This document shows, piece after piece, positions 48,093-61,200 of a stretch of 64,000 nucleotides of DNA. Every line of letters starts with the position of its first letter. Within the stretch, counting starts at the first letter, position 1. Origin of the DNA: Neoconidiobolus thromboides FSU 785 (lineage: Eukaryota > Entomophthoromycota > Entomophthoromycetes > Entomophthorales > Neoconidiobolaceae). The notes below the pieces were generated by a model. That model was not told the origin of the DNA and did no database searches. It was given only the letters and a program-made list of their open reading frames with translations. The stretch spans positions 1-64,000 of the forward strand of contig MU626274.1 in NCBI GenBank assembly GCA_025603075.1. The letters are read 5' to 3'. The translations under genes were made by a program, and so were the position numbers.

Positions 48093-48199
48093 ACATGAGG
48101 ATGTTTTTTTTGGTTTTATTACTTTTTCCATTTTTAAGCCCTATTTGAGCGGAAAAATCGTTAGTAAAATTCTTAAACACAAAAACACATCCTCATATA
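48093..48199 (-). mobile_element. MITE inserted in 7TM pseudogene
   Basis: ACATGAGGATGTTTTTTTTGG to AACACATCCTCATATAT, between the TM1-TM2 and TM3-TM4 remnants. Confidence 0.87.
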
Positions 48200-48860
48200 T
48201 TGTATCAATTATGTATTAGAGGTCTCATCGTCCAAAACACCATTAGATACTATTGAATGTACCATATTTGAAATAACTTTATTTCCTTGGCTTATAGTTT
48301 GTATTTTATTTAGAGGATAAAAGGCTTTATAAAACTATGAGAAGCCCACTTAGTGAATTCTTCTGTGCTCCATTTTCTACAGTCACCATTGGCTTTGCTG
48401 TCATAAATTCTACGTCCAGCTATCAATGAAGTCTCAGTTTCAGTCTCGGTCTATCCAAGTGATTTGACTTGCTTTACTGATCCTCATAAATTTTATTTAG
48501 GTTCAATGTTTATTTTCATTTCATCGTTTGCTGCTATTTAGTCGCCATTGAATATTGCTATCTTAAGTTATCTCATTAAATATCAGAAGTATACAGCTTT
48601 ATGGGTCTTGAATTAATCTTTTGAGTGAATTACCGAACAATTTAATGTCTCAATTATAGATTTATAGGGTTGCTGCTATAAAATCATACACCATAGCGGC
48701 TGTGTATTCCTCATTAATATTGGGCTTTAGCTTTTTCCTTGTACTTGTACTTTATATTCTAGATTCATTCTAAATAGGTCTATGTTTAAGAAATTTGTCT
48801 ACATTATATGTATCATCTTTGCTTTGGGTGTTGCTTCTAATTAGGTACTATTTATGTTTT

Positions 48861-48914
48861 TATGTGAGGATGTTTTTTTTTGAAACCTTAAACACAAAAA
48901 TACATTCCCATATA
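48861..48914 (-). mobile_element. Internally deleted MITE in 7TM pseudogene
   Basis: Both ends are kept (TATGTGAGGATGTTTTTTTT and AACACAAAAATACATTCCC), but about 55 bases of the middle are missing, leaving a copy half the usual length. Confidence 0.82.
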
Positions 48915-48965
48915 TTAGTATAAACAGGGAAATGAACAAGTTTTTCAATAATGTCAGAAATAAAA

Positions 48966-49315
48966 ACTAGCCCTCTTTAATCAAACAACACAATAAACAA
49001 AATCAAGGTATTTTAATTATTTTTGTTTGAGTATATGCTAAAATACGAGTAAAATAGCTGATAAACATCTGATACTGAAAACAAATCATTTATTTAGTAT
49101 TTAAAGATATAATATGTAAATTATTAAAATTAAATTTTATGAGATAAATAAAAATGAAATATGATAAGACAATTGTGAAGAAATCTATCCTTATGATTTA
49201 AATTAAATTTTTATAATTTACTCTCAAATAATTTAACTAAGCAAAAGAAAATTTTCACTTTTTAGATTTTTATAGAATATAAAAAATACAATTTTTTCAA
49301 TTACTAAGTAATACT
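48966..49315. other. Intergenic, MPP alpha promoter region
   Basis: AT-rich 350-bp spacer upstream of the MPP alpha gene. No specific element recognised. Confidence 0.4.
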
Positions 49316-50962
49316 ATGAAAGGTTTATGCTTAAAGAGGCCAGCATTCAATGTCAGCAGATTATTGAATTACAAATTAAACATAAAATCCTATTATTCTA
49401 CAACCAAAGATATCCAGGTAGATATATCATTATTTAATAATAACAATTTAATTTATATTTAAAGAGTAATGTATTTCCAGTAACACCAAGATCCAACTTA
49501 ACCAGAAGCACCTATGACGCTCAAATCACTATGTTAGATAACGGAATAAGGGTAGTTAGTGATGATGTGCCAGGTCATTTCGCTGCATTTGGTGTTTATG
49601 TGGATGCAGGTTCACGTTATGAAACTAAGGGGTTTTCAGGAATATCACATATGTTAGACCGTATATCATTTAAGGTAACGATTTAGACTTTACTAATTTT
49701 AAATATTTATTGTCTTTAAGGCCACTGAGAATCTTACCTCGGAACAAATTCAAAATCAAGTGGAAGAAATGGGAGGCAATTTAATGTCACATAGCTCTAG
49801 AGAAATGATACAATATCAAGGTACAGTTTACCATCAAGATGTTGAAAAGATAGCCTATCTTTTTGCAGAAATGACACAAAAACCTTTAGTATTACAATCT
49901 GAGATCGACGAGCAAAAGATATCAACTAGCTACGAAATTGAAAATTTAATTTCCAATCCAGAAACTTATATACCTGAATTGTTACACAGCGTTGCTTTTG
50001 GTGGAAAAACTTTAGGAAAACCATTTTTATGTACTCCTAGAACTTTGAATACAATGAACGCTGCTCGAATTAAAGAATATTTAAGTAAAATGTTTATCCC
50101 AGAAAGGATGGTCATTGCTGCATCTGGTTTAGATCATGAAAAGGTAGTAGATCTTGCAAATAAATATTATTCATCAATAAAAGCACCTATAAAACAAGAA
50201 GACCAAGCAAGATCTTCAATACAAAAAATTACAGAAAAGATATTCCACCCTTCAACTTCTTTCGAACCTGATAATACTAGTGCCGTTTATCACGGTGGTG
50301 TTGAATTAGAGAATAATGATATTACTGAATTCACTCAGGTTTATGTAGGAGTGAATGGAGTCAAAATCACCGATGAAGATCTTTATCCATTAGCTACATT
50401 ACAAGCTCTATTAGGAGGAGGGTCTTCCTTTTCTGCAGGTGGGCCTGGAAAAGGAATGCATTCAAGATTATATCGTACCGTATTAAATCAATATGGTTGG
50501 TCTCAATCATGCCAATCTTTCAACCACAGTTATAAAGATGGAGGTATTTTTGGTATATCAGGATCATGTCCAGCCGATTATTCATTAGATATGTTACACG
50601 TAATTGGATACTCATTAGCTTCAGTATGTGATCCAAAACGTATTTCGAAAGTAGAGCTTGAAAGGGCTAAAAACCAACTGAAAAATAATTTATTAATGAA
50701 TTTAGAATCACGTTTAATAAGATTAGAAGATATGGGACAACAAGTGTTAGTTGCAGGATATAGGGTATCACCTGAGATTGTATGTAATAAGATTGAAGCG
50801 TTGACTCAAAAAGATTTGGCTAGGGTAGCTTCTAAATTATTCTTAAGTTCCGAAGTTGTGCCTACAGTAATCGGATATGGTCGTAATTTAGAGCCTTTAA
50901 GAGATGCCCAGCAAATATTAGCAAAGTTTGGAATAGGTGGAGTTAATTCTTATAAGGCATAA
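49316..50962 (+). CDS. MAS2: Mitochondrial processing peptidase alpha subunit
   Basis: Three exons (49316-49417, 49465-49674, 49721-50962) join to 517 residues. The N-terminus (MKGLCLKRPAFNVSRLLNYK) is a basic mitochondrial leader. The body matches MPP alpha: ITMLDNGIRVVSDD, GVYVDAGSRYET, GISHMLDRISFK, the MSHSSREMIQYQG segment in the position where the beta subunit carries its zinc-binding HxxEH, and the flexible glycine-rich loop GGGSSFSAGGPGKGMHSRLY (about residues 335-355). The alpha subunit recognises presequences while the beta subunit cleaves. The conserved loop and the missing zinc motif decide alpha over beta. Confidence 0.95.
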
Positions 50963-51349
50963 AAGTTATCTGATGTGAAAATGATTAGAAAATAAAACAC
51001 ACAGCTCAATATTTTCTAAAAAATATGACTTTGAGAGCTTTATTAAAACATTAATAAGTAATCAGACTTAACGTAATTTAAATAACATAATAAAATGAAA
51101 CAAAAAATTATATAATAAAAGCTGATTGTAAAAACAGTTTTATTTATGAAATACTATTTAAAAAAATGAAAATAATAACAAATGTAGGAGTGTTTTTTAG
51201 TTTCGTCACTTTTTCCATTTTTTAGGCATTATTTAAGTGTAAGAATTGCCAGTAAAATCCTTAGACAAAAAAATACATCCTCATATAAAAAATGACATAG
51301 AACCTTTTATGCATTTGGCACATTCAAACATAGTGATTATAAATGGAAA
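50963..51349. other. Convergent intergenic region with MITE
   Basis: Between the stops of MPP alpha and NOT4; both terminators must lie here. One MITE occupies its second half. Confidence 0.5.
51184..51287 (-). mobile_element. MITE copy, reverse orientation
   Basis: TAGGAGTGTTTTTTAGTTTC to AATACATCCTCATATA. Lies 62 bp past the NOT4 stop and so may be in its 3' untranslated region. Confidence 0.85.
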
Positions 51350-54300
51350 TCAAATTGCTGGTCCAAAAGATTTAGTTGGATCCATATTTATATCCCAAAG
51401 GAGGTTTCTGCTCTGCTTTTCAATCTTCTCCTGACAATTTTTTTCTTCTTTAAAAGAGTACGCAACTACACTCTCCAAAGCTCCAATATTAATCTGTTCT
51501 GGATCCTTAACTAACTCAGAGTAAGCCTTAAATTCAGAAAAGTAAATCAGGTCAATTTTAGTAATTAAAAAGTCCTCTAAAGCTTCATCAATCTCTTCAT
51601 TTGATCTAGTCACAGTATCCCCATAGTATAACTTAAAGATATGGTATATGCCTTCAGTATCAAGGATATCAATTGGAAATTCATTAAACACGTGATTGAT
51701 TTTATCAGAAACGATTTTAACCAAGACAGGGTAATCAATAGTTTTGTGAGCACCTTTTAAATGAGCTGAGAGCATATCATGGTAATCATCCAAAACTAAA
51801 TCAATGTGGCTCACTTCAATCTCTTTATCCACTTTAGGGGGCTTAACTTCATTTTCTACAATATTTTCTTTTTCTTTCTTCTTTTCTTTATCCGAATTTT
51901 TTGGTTTAATCTAAAAAATATTAATTGTTTTAAAAAACAAAAAATTTAATATTACTATAGTATAAGGACTTTCTTGAAAAACTGGCATTTCTGCAACTTT
52001 TTTACTTGCAGCTTTTATTTTGGGCTCATTATCAACATCTGATTTATTTTCAGGGATGGAAGTCTTAGTTTTGTTTGATCCCTCTTTCTTAAAATTCGAC
52101 TCTTGTTTGTTCAGAGGCTTTGCATCAACTTTATTTAAGGAGACTTTATGTAATCCACCTCCTTTTGCCGAAGTATCAATTAAATCCTCTTTTCTTTTAG
52201 CTACTTCTACTCCATTCTTATTTTCAGTATAAGCTTCTGGTCCTGACTTTTTTAATATTTGAATTGTTGGCTGATGCAGAGGAGAAAGTGTTACTTTAGT
52301 TGTGCTTTGGGACGTAGGGGTCGCTTTATTAATGTTTTGAAGTATAGTTATCCTTTTAGGTGTATTTTGGGGTGCAGACGCTGCTTTAGATGGGTTTTGG
52401 AGTATAGATATTACTTTAGCTGTATTCTGGGATTCGGATACTACTTTATCCCTAGGCAAAGTTCCCTCTGGCCTTTTCAAGATGATAGGAGTTTGCTTAG
52501 GCTTATTTAAAGGAGTTTCACTTTTGGTTTCAACTTCTAGCTTATTAATCTTCTCCTTTTCTTTTTGGTCATTAATTGGATTAGTATCATTGACATTATG
52601 TCTGTTATGTCTGTTACTGTTACCTGAGTTAATTTCAGTAATATCTTTTTCTAAACCAATCTGACTTCCAGCTTTTGGTTTTTCATTTGGGTCATTAAAT
52701 CTGCTATTAAAATAAGCATTTTTATCTTGTAACTTTGAAGCATTGAAAATAGCTGGATTTTGAAGCTCTTTTATAGCTTTGATAGGCGTCAAAGTTTCCT
52801 GACTAAATATATCAATACTATTAATACTATTTCCATTACGTTTAGAATCTAAATTCAATTAGTGATCATATAGCTACACATTAAAGCAAATACCTTTATT
52901 TGGTTTATTCCAATCAGTATCGTTTAAATGTATATTCCCATTTATGTTATTATCTACAAAAGATTTCATATTTTTTCTATCAAGGACGTTAGAAAATTGC
53001 TTTTGATGGGCTAGGTTAGGAATAAAAGATGGAGCATTTGATCTCTTAATATATTCATTAGATTGATTTTGAATATAACTTCTAGCTCCACTACTTATAA
53101 TCTCGTTTTTACCCATCATATATTGGTCGGGATAGTTGTTTATTTCTATTTGATTTTGACGCATTAAATTTGGCTGAGGCTGATTTAAATTGTGCCTCAT
53201 AGGATTAAAACTTTGGGGTTGAAAATCAATTGGATTAATAGTAGAATCAAGCTGATGCATTATTGAACTGTCATAATTGTGTATATGGCTTACATCAAGG
53301 TTAGGTCCAAATCGATTATTAGATGAAAAATACATATCATTAAATTGGCCACGGGTGCTTTGTATATCATCTTGAAATTTATGTGGAATAGAAAAGGCAT
53401 CTTGGAGAACTCCTATATTATTTTTAGGACCAATAAAGTTATTTGGATCATCTGTTATATTATTTAAACGCATCGTACTATTGAAATTAAAATTGTAATT
53501 TATACTCTGGATACTGCTTTGGTAAGTGTTGGGTTTATGGTCTTCATAACTGTTTGGATTCTCAATTAGATTATCAATAAACACCTCCTGATTAAATGCC
53601 TTATCTGAAAATGGTGTTTTGTTCTGTGGATCTTGTTTAAACGCTTTATCTGAGAATGAAACGTTATTTTGCGTAATATTTGGGCCAATTTTCACTAAAT
53701 TATTAGGTGGGCTTTGATATTGATAACCTAAAGTTGGAGGAAATGGGTTATTACCATTAATTGAATCCATGCAATAAGTTAAAGGAATATTTGCGTTGAC
53801 ATTGCTTTGAGGTTGGATCAAATGATTTTCTATACTTTTATTTTCCTTAGGAACAAATTGACGATTGTTATCTATTATACTTCCAAAAGCTTGACTAAAA
53901 GGTGGCAGACTATTTTTAATTGGTTTATTAATGGAATCAGGTCCCAAAAGATCAGGCTCAAAGCTATAATGCGGATTTGGAATAAAGGGGTTTCCTCCAT
54001 TATTAATTTTACCGAAAAGAATGTTTGGGGTTTCATTTCTATTAATATTATATGGACTTTTATTTAAGCTTGATGATAAATTATGCTGAATTGGCATTTG
54101 AAGTTTATTCTCAAAAGGCATCATTCCAAAATAGTTTGAGCGTTCAGGAGATAGTAAATTACCATTTTCTATTCCAAAATAATGCGAACGCTCAGGAGAT
54201 AATAAGTTGCTATTATCTATTCTTTTAAATGCTTTCTCTGCTTTTTGGGTGTTTATATTTAAATCTGTCTTAGAATTTAAAATATTGATGTTTTGAGTTT

Positions 54301-56317
54301 TGTGAGGATCTTTAGCTAGTGGGAAAGAGGTGTATGACTCATTAATATTATGACTATATAATCCTGGATTTAGAGGTGTTCCACTATTGAAGTTTAGTGA
54401 ATTATATTGAGCTTGTATATTGGAATAACTTTGAATGTTTGTAATACTATCTAAAGTATAAGTCATGCCAGTACAGGCCTGTTTCAACTCAGAGTCATTT
54501 AAATTTATATTTCCAGCTTTAGTGTTTTGATTGCCGCCAAAATTTGTTTCAAATTTTTTTGCTTTATAACTAGAATAAGAACTGTCAGGAAAGTTTTGCT
54601 TTGAATCAAACCAGCTTGCTCTTCTTCCGTAACCAAACGATACATCATCTGATTTATAACTAGTTGAGGCTATATTTTTCTCATTTGATCCTTGATGATC
54701 ATCAAAATCAATCAAACTACTGTATGCACTTAATCTTCGATTGAAATCCATATTCTTACTTGGCATTTTAGGTAATTCATCATGTATAATATCTTCTTGA
54801 TTATCAACTTCTTTCAAGTTATCTTTTTCCTTTTGAGAATTTTTACTAACGTTGTCATTAACTTCATCTTGTTCATTTAAATAACCTTCATCATTGTCAT
54901 TATGCTTCTTTTTAAAATCCCGTTTAACTTCACTTTGCTTAATTTCAGGTTTGATCAAGCTTACATTATGCTTTTGAACTATTTTTTTCTTGGGATGAGC
55001 TCTTTTTATTCCAATGTCGGTTAAAGTTAACGAAGAAACATGTACTAGTCCACTATCATTATACAATGTATTGTTTTCGTCCGGTTTAGCCTCTGAGGAT
55101 CGGGTTTCATTATGGCCTTCAAGTAGATCTAGTTCACCTTTACTATTTATGCTGAATGTTGGGCTAGCTATATCATGATTTATTGGGTAGAGATTAACGC
55201 TCTTTTTTGACATACTTGATTCTTGCCTACTTTGTTCATTAACCCAAGGCCCACTTTTTTGAAGAATATTAACTTTTAATCTTATTAAAAGAAACCAGAA
55301 AATATTGGAAATAATATTACCTGAGTCTTTTCCTTTTTTACCAATATCAAGAGAATTAGATCTACTTTGACTAGGCACTGCAGTATATAAAATTCTTTTT
55401 TCACTTTCTCTAAATTTTAAAGTCAATATTTACTTTTAACTATTTGATAAATTAAATACTTTTTCTTATAAAGCTTAGCCTTTTGTTCATCGTTCCCTCT
55501 CCATTCATGAGCATATTTACAATTTACTTCCTGACATTTTAAATTATTAACAAGCTTCCTACAGTATTTGGTTTCACCCAATTTAGCTCTATTAAGAAAT
55601 CAATAACTTTAATTTTCATATATGCTTTTTATTACCTAATTTTACAACCTTGTATGACAAATTGATCATATTCCTTAACTGCAGCTACCGCTTCTTCAGA
55701 TTTACTAAAAGTAATATAAAGGTTTGCAGTTTTTCCAGCATTTGGATCTTTAGATATATTATATTTATAAGCTGCTGTTTTAACTTTTCCAAACTTTCCG
55801 AAACCTTCTTTGTTTTTTAAGAACTACAAAAATCAAAAGAAACCAAACCGTTTTAATAATATTTTTACCTCTTCAGTTCTTCCAGCAAGTGGATAGCCTG
55901 CAATAAAAACTAAATTGGGTATCTCTACTGAAATGAAAGGCTCTTCATAAGGCATTTCAAGTTTGGAGTCCGCTCTTTTTCTGAATCCTTTTTCTACTTC
56001 TATTTCTTTTTCCTTCCCCTCTTTGCTATGTAGTGTTAGACTAGGTTTTATATAAAATCATAAAACTTACATATTAGCTAAACAATTTGAAATTACTTCT
56101 CTAGCAATTGGAAGGTTACATGCATCACAGCGGCCTTTACCTTCCGGCGATAAATACCATTCAAGGCATTTTTCACATAGCTATTATTTTAGTATTATAA
56201 AAAGCAATTTCTTGAAAGGTAATTTACCTTTACAGGGCAATCACATGGTCTATTTTGATATTCTTGTTTTGTTAAAATGGCGACACAACGTACACAAATA
56301 TCATCTTCTTGTCCCAT
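51350..56317 (-). CDS. NOT4: NOT4-type RING/RRM protein with long disordered tail
   Basis: Nine exons join in frame to 1,531 residues: 56228-56317, 56071-56180, 55869-56025, 55636-55823, 55460-55588, 55321-55409, 52894-55272, 51956-52848 and 51350-51910. The N-terminus has a C4C4 RING (CVRC, CDC, LCEKC, CDAC, residues about 8-52), then an RRM (LVFIAGYPLAG, FGKFGKVKTAAY, NLYITFSKSEEA) and a CCCH finger (ETKYCRKLVNNLKCQEVNCKYAHEW), the CNOT4 order. NOT4 is the E3 ligase of the CCR4-NOT complex, acting in mRNA decay and cotranslational quality control. From about residue 235 a Asn/Ser/Pro/Gln-rich tail of over 1,100 residues follows, ending in a folded-looking, helix-rich segment of about 150 residues (VSHIDLVLDDYHDMLSAHLKG onward). 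Confidence 0.9.
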
Positions 56318-57173
56318 TTTTTTGCCTTTTATTGGTATTTTAAGATTTGATTTATTTTAGCTGTAAACAGTATACTTTTACTCAAACCTAGTTATATCAA
56401 AGTTATAAATGGGATTAGATAAATATGTAGGTCCAAGAATCTGAACCTTTAAAATTGAGTTTTTTTGTTTAGTTTTTTGATCCAATAAGATTTTCACAAA
56501 TATCAAGAACTGATAGTATTGAATTTGATAAGTTTGAAACGGAGTAAATGATATTATAGCTTTAAGGAATAGTAGATTGGATTAGTTACTTTATCAATTT
56601 TATCAAATAATAATTTTCATTTCGAGATAAGATTTTTGTTTATACACACTGCTTAGCATTACAGCAAAAAGCCAATTCTCTAAAATTATGAAAACTTGTA
56701 TATAATATATTCTTTTCAAGTTAAATGCTAGTCATGGGCGTTTTTATAAGTTTAATAAATGATTTCATATTATGATTGCTTATCTCAATGTTTTCATATC
56801 AATATACAATATATAGACAATCCATTGTTGTTTTGTTATGAGATTAAGTATTTTTCGATGGTCAATATATCCATAAGTATATACAGTCAAAACAGATCAT
56901 TATTTAAACTTTGACAGAAGATTTTCATTCACTAAAATGATTTACAATTTGAAACAAAATTTGAGAAACTCGAGGAAATGAAATGAAATCTTATCTCACT
57001 CAAAAAACAATACTAAAGCTATAATGAAAATTTCATAAAATTATACTAAATATAAAACAAATAAAAATGAAAATCATAATATTTAATGCTTTTTTAGTTG
57101 AATATAAAAATATAGTTCTTATTTTTATAGATGTTTTAAACAAATCTATATAATTTAATGCTTAATCTAAAAC
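56318..57173. other. Intergenic, no gene seen
   Basis: AT-rich spacer of about 850 bp upstream of NOT4 and downstream of TOM22; nothing recognised. Confidence 0.5.
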
Positions 57174-57606
57174 TTATAATTCTTGTTTTGTTGAGTCGGT
57201 TAATTCCTGATAAAATTAGGTTAAATGCTAAAAAATAAAGTCAATGAAGATAACTTACTTGAGTTAAACCAGCAGGAGGTTGAGCTTGGCTTAAACTATC
57301 AGCACGGTCTAATTCAAAAACAAGGGGAAGAGCAACAATAAAAGCAGTAGTTGAAATAACCCAAGCAGCTTTACCAATAAAACTTACGGTATTAGCACCA
57401 AAGTTATAGATTGATTTAACTGAATTAGAAACTTGTCTTCTTTGAGCAGCTGGAATAATATCTTGTAAAGCAGAAATGCGTTCCCATAAAGTTTCATTAT
57501 CTAACTCATCATCATATTCATACTCTTCTTCTTCATCGGTAAAAGACTCATCTTCAACTACAACTTTATTGACATATTCGGCATCCACTTCTTGTAATTT
57601 GACCAT
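57174..57606 (-). CDS. TOM22: Mitochondrial import receptor TOM22
   Basis: Two exons (57259-57606, 57174-57206) give 126 residues. An acidic cytosolic domain (DESFTDEEEEYEYDDELD, residues about 19-36) is followed by the Tom22 motif LWERISALQDIIPAAQRRQ, then one membrane segment (about residues 79-97, AAWVISTTAFIVALPLVF) and a short intermembrane-space tail. The last exon adds only ELTDSTKQEL. Tom22 is the central receptor of the TOM translocase. The length and order fit the family. Confidence 0.93.
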
Positions 57607-58262
57607 TTTGAATTCGATTTAGACTTAAAATTTAATTTGGGAAATTATTGAAATTTTGAATTTGAGTCCTTCGAATATTATGGGTTTACCAATTCTTTGC
57701 ATAATTGCTTAGTAATAAATAGTTTGCAAAATTCTTAAGTGTCATATTGCCAACTTTAAGAATGAGCTATTTGTCTAAGGACATTCAAATGTAGCAACTT
57801 ATTTTCGAAATTTAGATATTTTAAAGCAATCTAATTTGTAAAATAAAGCATATTCTTGATGATAGACAGATAAAAATAATATAAGTTAATAATTGCACTT
57901 ATGATTGGGGATGGATGAGCTCAAGGCGATATCTTATAAGGCTTGCTTCAATAAAATTATAGTATTTTGGGAAAGCCAGTTAAGTAATAAGGTATTTGAT
58001 ATTAGACTTTAGAATGAAGTTAATTTATAATAATATGGAGAGCTGAACTCATACATATTTAAATTTTTTAGCTTGATCTTTTATATTAGTTTACCAGTAG
58101 CCTGGTTTGCAATAAAAATAATGTGACGTCACAAGCTGTTTGAAAAGGATAAAAGTTTCAGCGATTTAAACACAGGAACCAATTAAAATACAAGTAAAAT
58201 AACTATAAATTTTAAAAAATGACTCTAATTTAAAAAGAAGAATAAGTAAAAATTATAAAGAA
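57607..58262. promoter_or_regulatory. Divergent promoter, TOM22 / muskelin
   Basis: 656 bp between the divergent starts. It contains a perfect CRE/ATF palindrome near the muskelin side (see separate entry). Confidence 0.5.
58123..58132. promoter_or_regulatory. CRE/ATF-type palindrome GTGACGTCAC
   Basis: Ten-base perfect palindrome containing TGACGTCA, 130 bp before the muskelin ATG. It is the binding site for CREB/ATF bZIP factors. In such AT-rich DNA a GC-rich palindrome of this kind is unlikely by chance. Confidence 0.55.
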
Positions 58263-61200
58263 ATGGAAAAAAAGAGACATATAAATAGCTCAAATGGTCA
58301 ATTACCAACATCATTGACTCATCAATTAAATTATGAAATTCATTCATGGTCAGGTCATCTTTCTAATTTTCATCCCAAAAATGTATTACAAGATTTACCT
58401 TTGGATAAGAATTCAAGATGGTCAACAGATAATAATAAACAAAGTCAATTTATTATATTGGAATTAGAAAATTGTTCTGTTTTAGGTAATATTTATAGCT
58501 TACTATTATTTTTGTGTTTTATGTTTATATAATTATATATTTTATTTAGAAAAAATTACTTTTGGAAAGTTTCAAAAACGTAAGAAATTGTTGAATTTAA
58601 TTTGTATTTACTAAATGTCCATTAGCTCATATCTGTAACTTGAAAATGTTTAAAGTATATGGTGGTATAAATTTAAATGATTTAACAGAAATATTGGAAG
58701 AAGGTAATGGAAAAACAAGATAAGGTATTATTTGTATTAATAACAATATTAGGGTTATCAAATGATTCAGTAGCAGAAACTTTTTATATAAAATATAATA
58801 CGAATGGAGTAATATGAAATAAATCATAAAAAGAAAAAATTAATATATAATAATAGATATTTCCATGTAAATATATTAAGATAGTACCATTGGCTTCATG
58901 GGGTAGCAGAATTAATTATTCAATATGGTATCTAAGATTCGATGGTATTGATGAAAAAAACTATGTTCATGATATTTATCAAAAATTCAATATGGTAATA
59001 TGATACATAAACAATATAATATAAATATATTATTAAAATTTTATAACAGCAATTGGAAAAAAAAGTGATTCGATTATGTTTAAAATATTTTAGACAACGT
59101 CATTTTGAAACTTCGTTTAAAGCATTAGAAAAGGATACTGGTGTACAATTAGAAGATATTACGTTGACTAATTTGTATCAACTATTGGTAATCATTGAAT
59201 AATTATTAAGTGATTATTTTTATTTACATTAACATTATATTAGGTGAAAGAAGGCGACTTTAGTCAAGTAGAAGAATTGTTGATTAGAGCGTATAATGAT
59301 AACTTATTTGATGAATATTGTAAATCGCAGCCCTATACTTACAATTGGAGAAGGATATTTGCTTATGATGAAAGTAATATTATTATTTAATATTATAACA
59401 AATTAAAAATATGTTAACAATTAGATGGCTTATGCCCAATGCCACGTGGTGGACATCAATTCTGTTATAATCCAAACGTACGTATTTAATTATAACCAAA
59501 TATAATAATATAACAATATAATAATATAATAATACTAATATTTTACTAAATTTATAGAAGGATATTATCTATTTATTAGGTGGATGGGATGGTAATCATG
59601 ATTTAGGTGATTTTTGGTATTTTGATATTAAAACTGAAAAATGGCATTTAATATCAGATAATACAATAAAGTAATAGTTAAAATAACTAATAATATGCCT
59701 ATATTAACATATTTGTATTCCATTTCATAGTCAAAGTGGGCCTGGACCAAGATCCTGTTTTAAAACATGTTTTGATAATAAACAAAATAAACTTTATGTA
59801 TTTGGAAAATATATGAGCTCAACCGAAGCAACCAGTAATCCACCTAAAGCTGATTTTTATTGCTATGAACAGGATTCAAATAAATGGACATTAATTTCAG
59901 AGGATGTAAAGGTAATTATATATATTTATAACATATATTTATAATGAAACAATATCGTTTTAATTAAATAGAGTGAAGATGGACCTAGTTTAATATTTGA
60001 TCATCAAATGGCAATCGATCAAGAAAATCAAATCATTTATATTTCAGGTGGTAGAAAAATAACTCCATTAGGACCAGATATGAAACCACCTAAAGCACGT
60101 TATTCAAAATTATTTAAGTACGATATTAAATTAAATAAATGGGAAAAATTAAGGTAATATAAATAATACTGTAATATGATATAGATTAATATTTCAATAT
60201 AATAACATTTATAAAATTAAAGTCCTCGATTAAATACAGATTTAATGAATCAACAAGAGTTTTCAATTGTTAAAAGAAATTCCCATTCAATGATGTTTGA
60301 TCCAAAATTAAACCAATTAATTATATTAGCTGGAGACAGAAATAATAGCTCATTTTTAAGGTAATTTACATTAAATACTACTATACTATATAATTTATTT
60401 ATATTGTTTATATTATTAGTGATATGTATATTTATGATATTAGTAATAATATATATAAGCAAGTCTATCGAGATTATTCAAGTATTGGAGGTCCATTACC
60501 AGGATTTGCCCAAAGTGCAAATATTGATGAAGAATTAAGAGAAATATACATATTTTCTGGTATATCAAAAGATAAAGAAATTACGCCTAAATCTGTTTGT
60601 AATAATTTCTTTATGTATGGTTTAATCCAAGACACCTTTGTTGAAATTTATAAAAATGATATCATTGATAACGAATATTGGGATAATATGGCTAATATTG
60701 AACCAATGCCAAGATTTGCTCATCAAATGGTTTATAAAACTAGTACAAAAGTAAGTCATATGATATTACTATTATATTGTTATGTTATGTTATTTATTTA
60801 TTTTTTATTATTATGTTTAGATTCATTATTTATTTGGCGGTAATCCTAATAGCAAACCAGAAGATAAAGGACGATTGGATGATTTATGGGAATTTAAATT
60901 AATAAGGTAAATCAAAAATACATTATAGAAAGAATAATGACATTTAAACGTAAATTATAATAGACCAAAATCGGATGAAATATTAAGGAAGGCTAAATTA
61001 ATGATACGAAAACATAAGTAAATTAATTATTATATCAATAGTACTTCATTTAATAACTATTTTTAGATATCTTGAACTTTGTGAAAGTAATTCGCTTGAA
61101 GCTTTAAATTATTTAAGAGATAATGTATTTCCCTTATTAAACAACAATAATAGTATGGAAGTAGAACATTTTCAATCTTTACCAATTAAATTATTTCAAA

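Larger units (their letters stand above)
47960..48965 (+). pseudogene. Decayed 7TM receptor-like gene with two MITE insertions
   Basis: Fragments follow the order of the genes at 40277/44393. TM1-loop DNSFFYIAFRFKHKANIIII is at about 47982-48041, then a MITE, then KTMRSPLSEFFCAPFSTVTIGFAVINS (start of TM4, about 48335-48410). YPSDLTCFTDPHKF (outer loop 2, about 48447-48490), a TM5 with a stop, and IAAVYSSLILGFSFFLVLVL (TM6, about 48690-48750) come next. After a second, shortened MITE the C-terminus NREMNKFFNNVRNKN (about 48927-48968) remains. Multiple stops. Confidence 0.8.

Noticed and set aside
52020-52664. Three plus-strand frames (60-83 codons)
   Set aside because: All antisense to the NOT4 tail; low-complexity shadows.
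53807-54067. Plus-strand frame of 86 codons
   Set aside because: Antisense shadow of the NOT4 tail.
55254-55320. A 67-nt intron in NOT4
   Set aside because: Changes the frame; the acceptor 19 bases earlier gives a 48-nt intron that keeps it.
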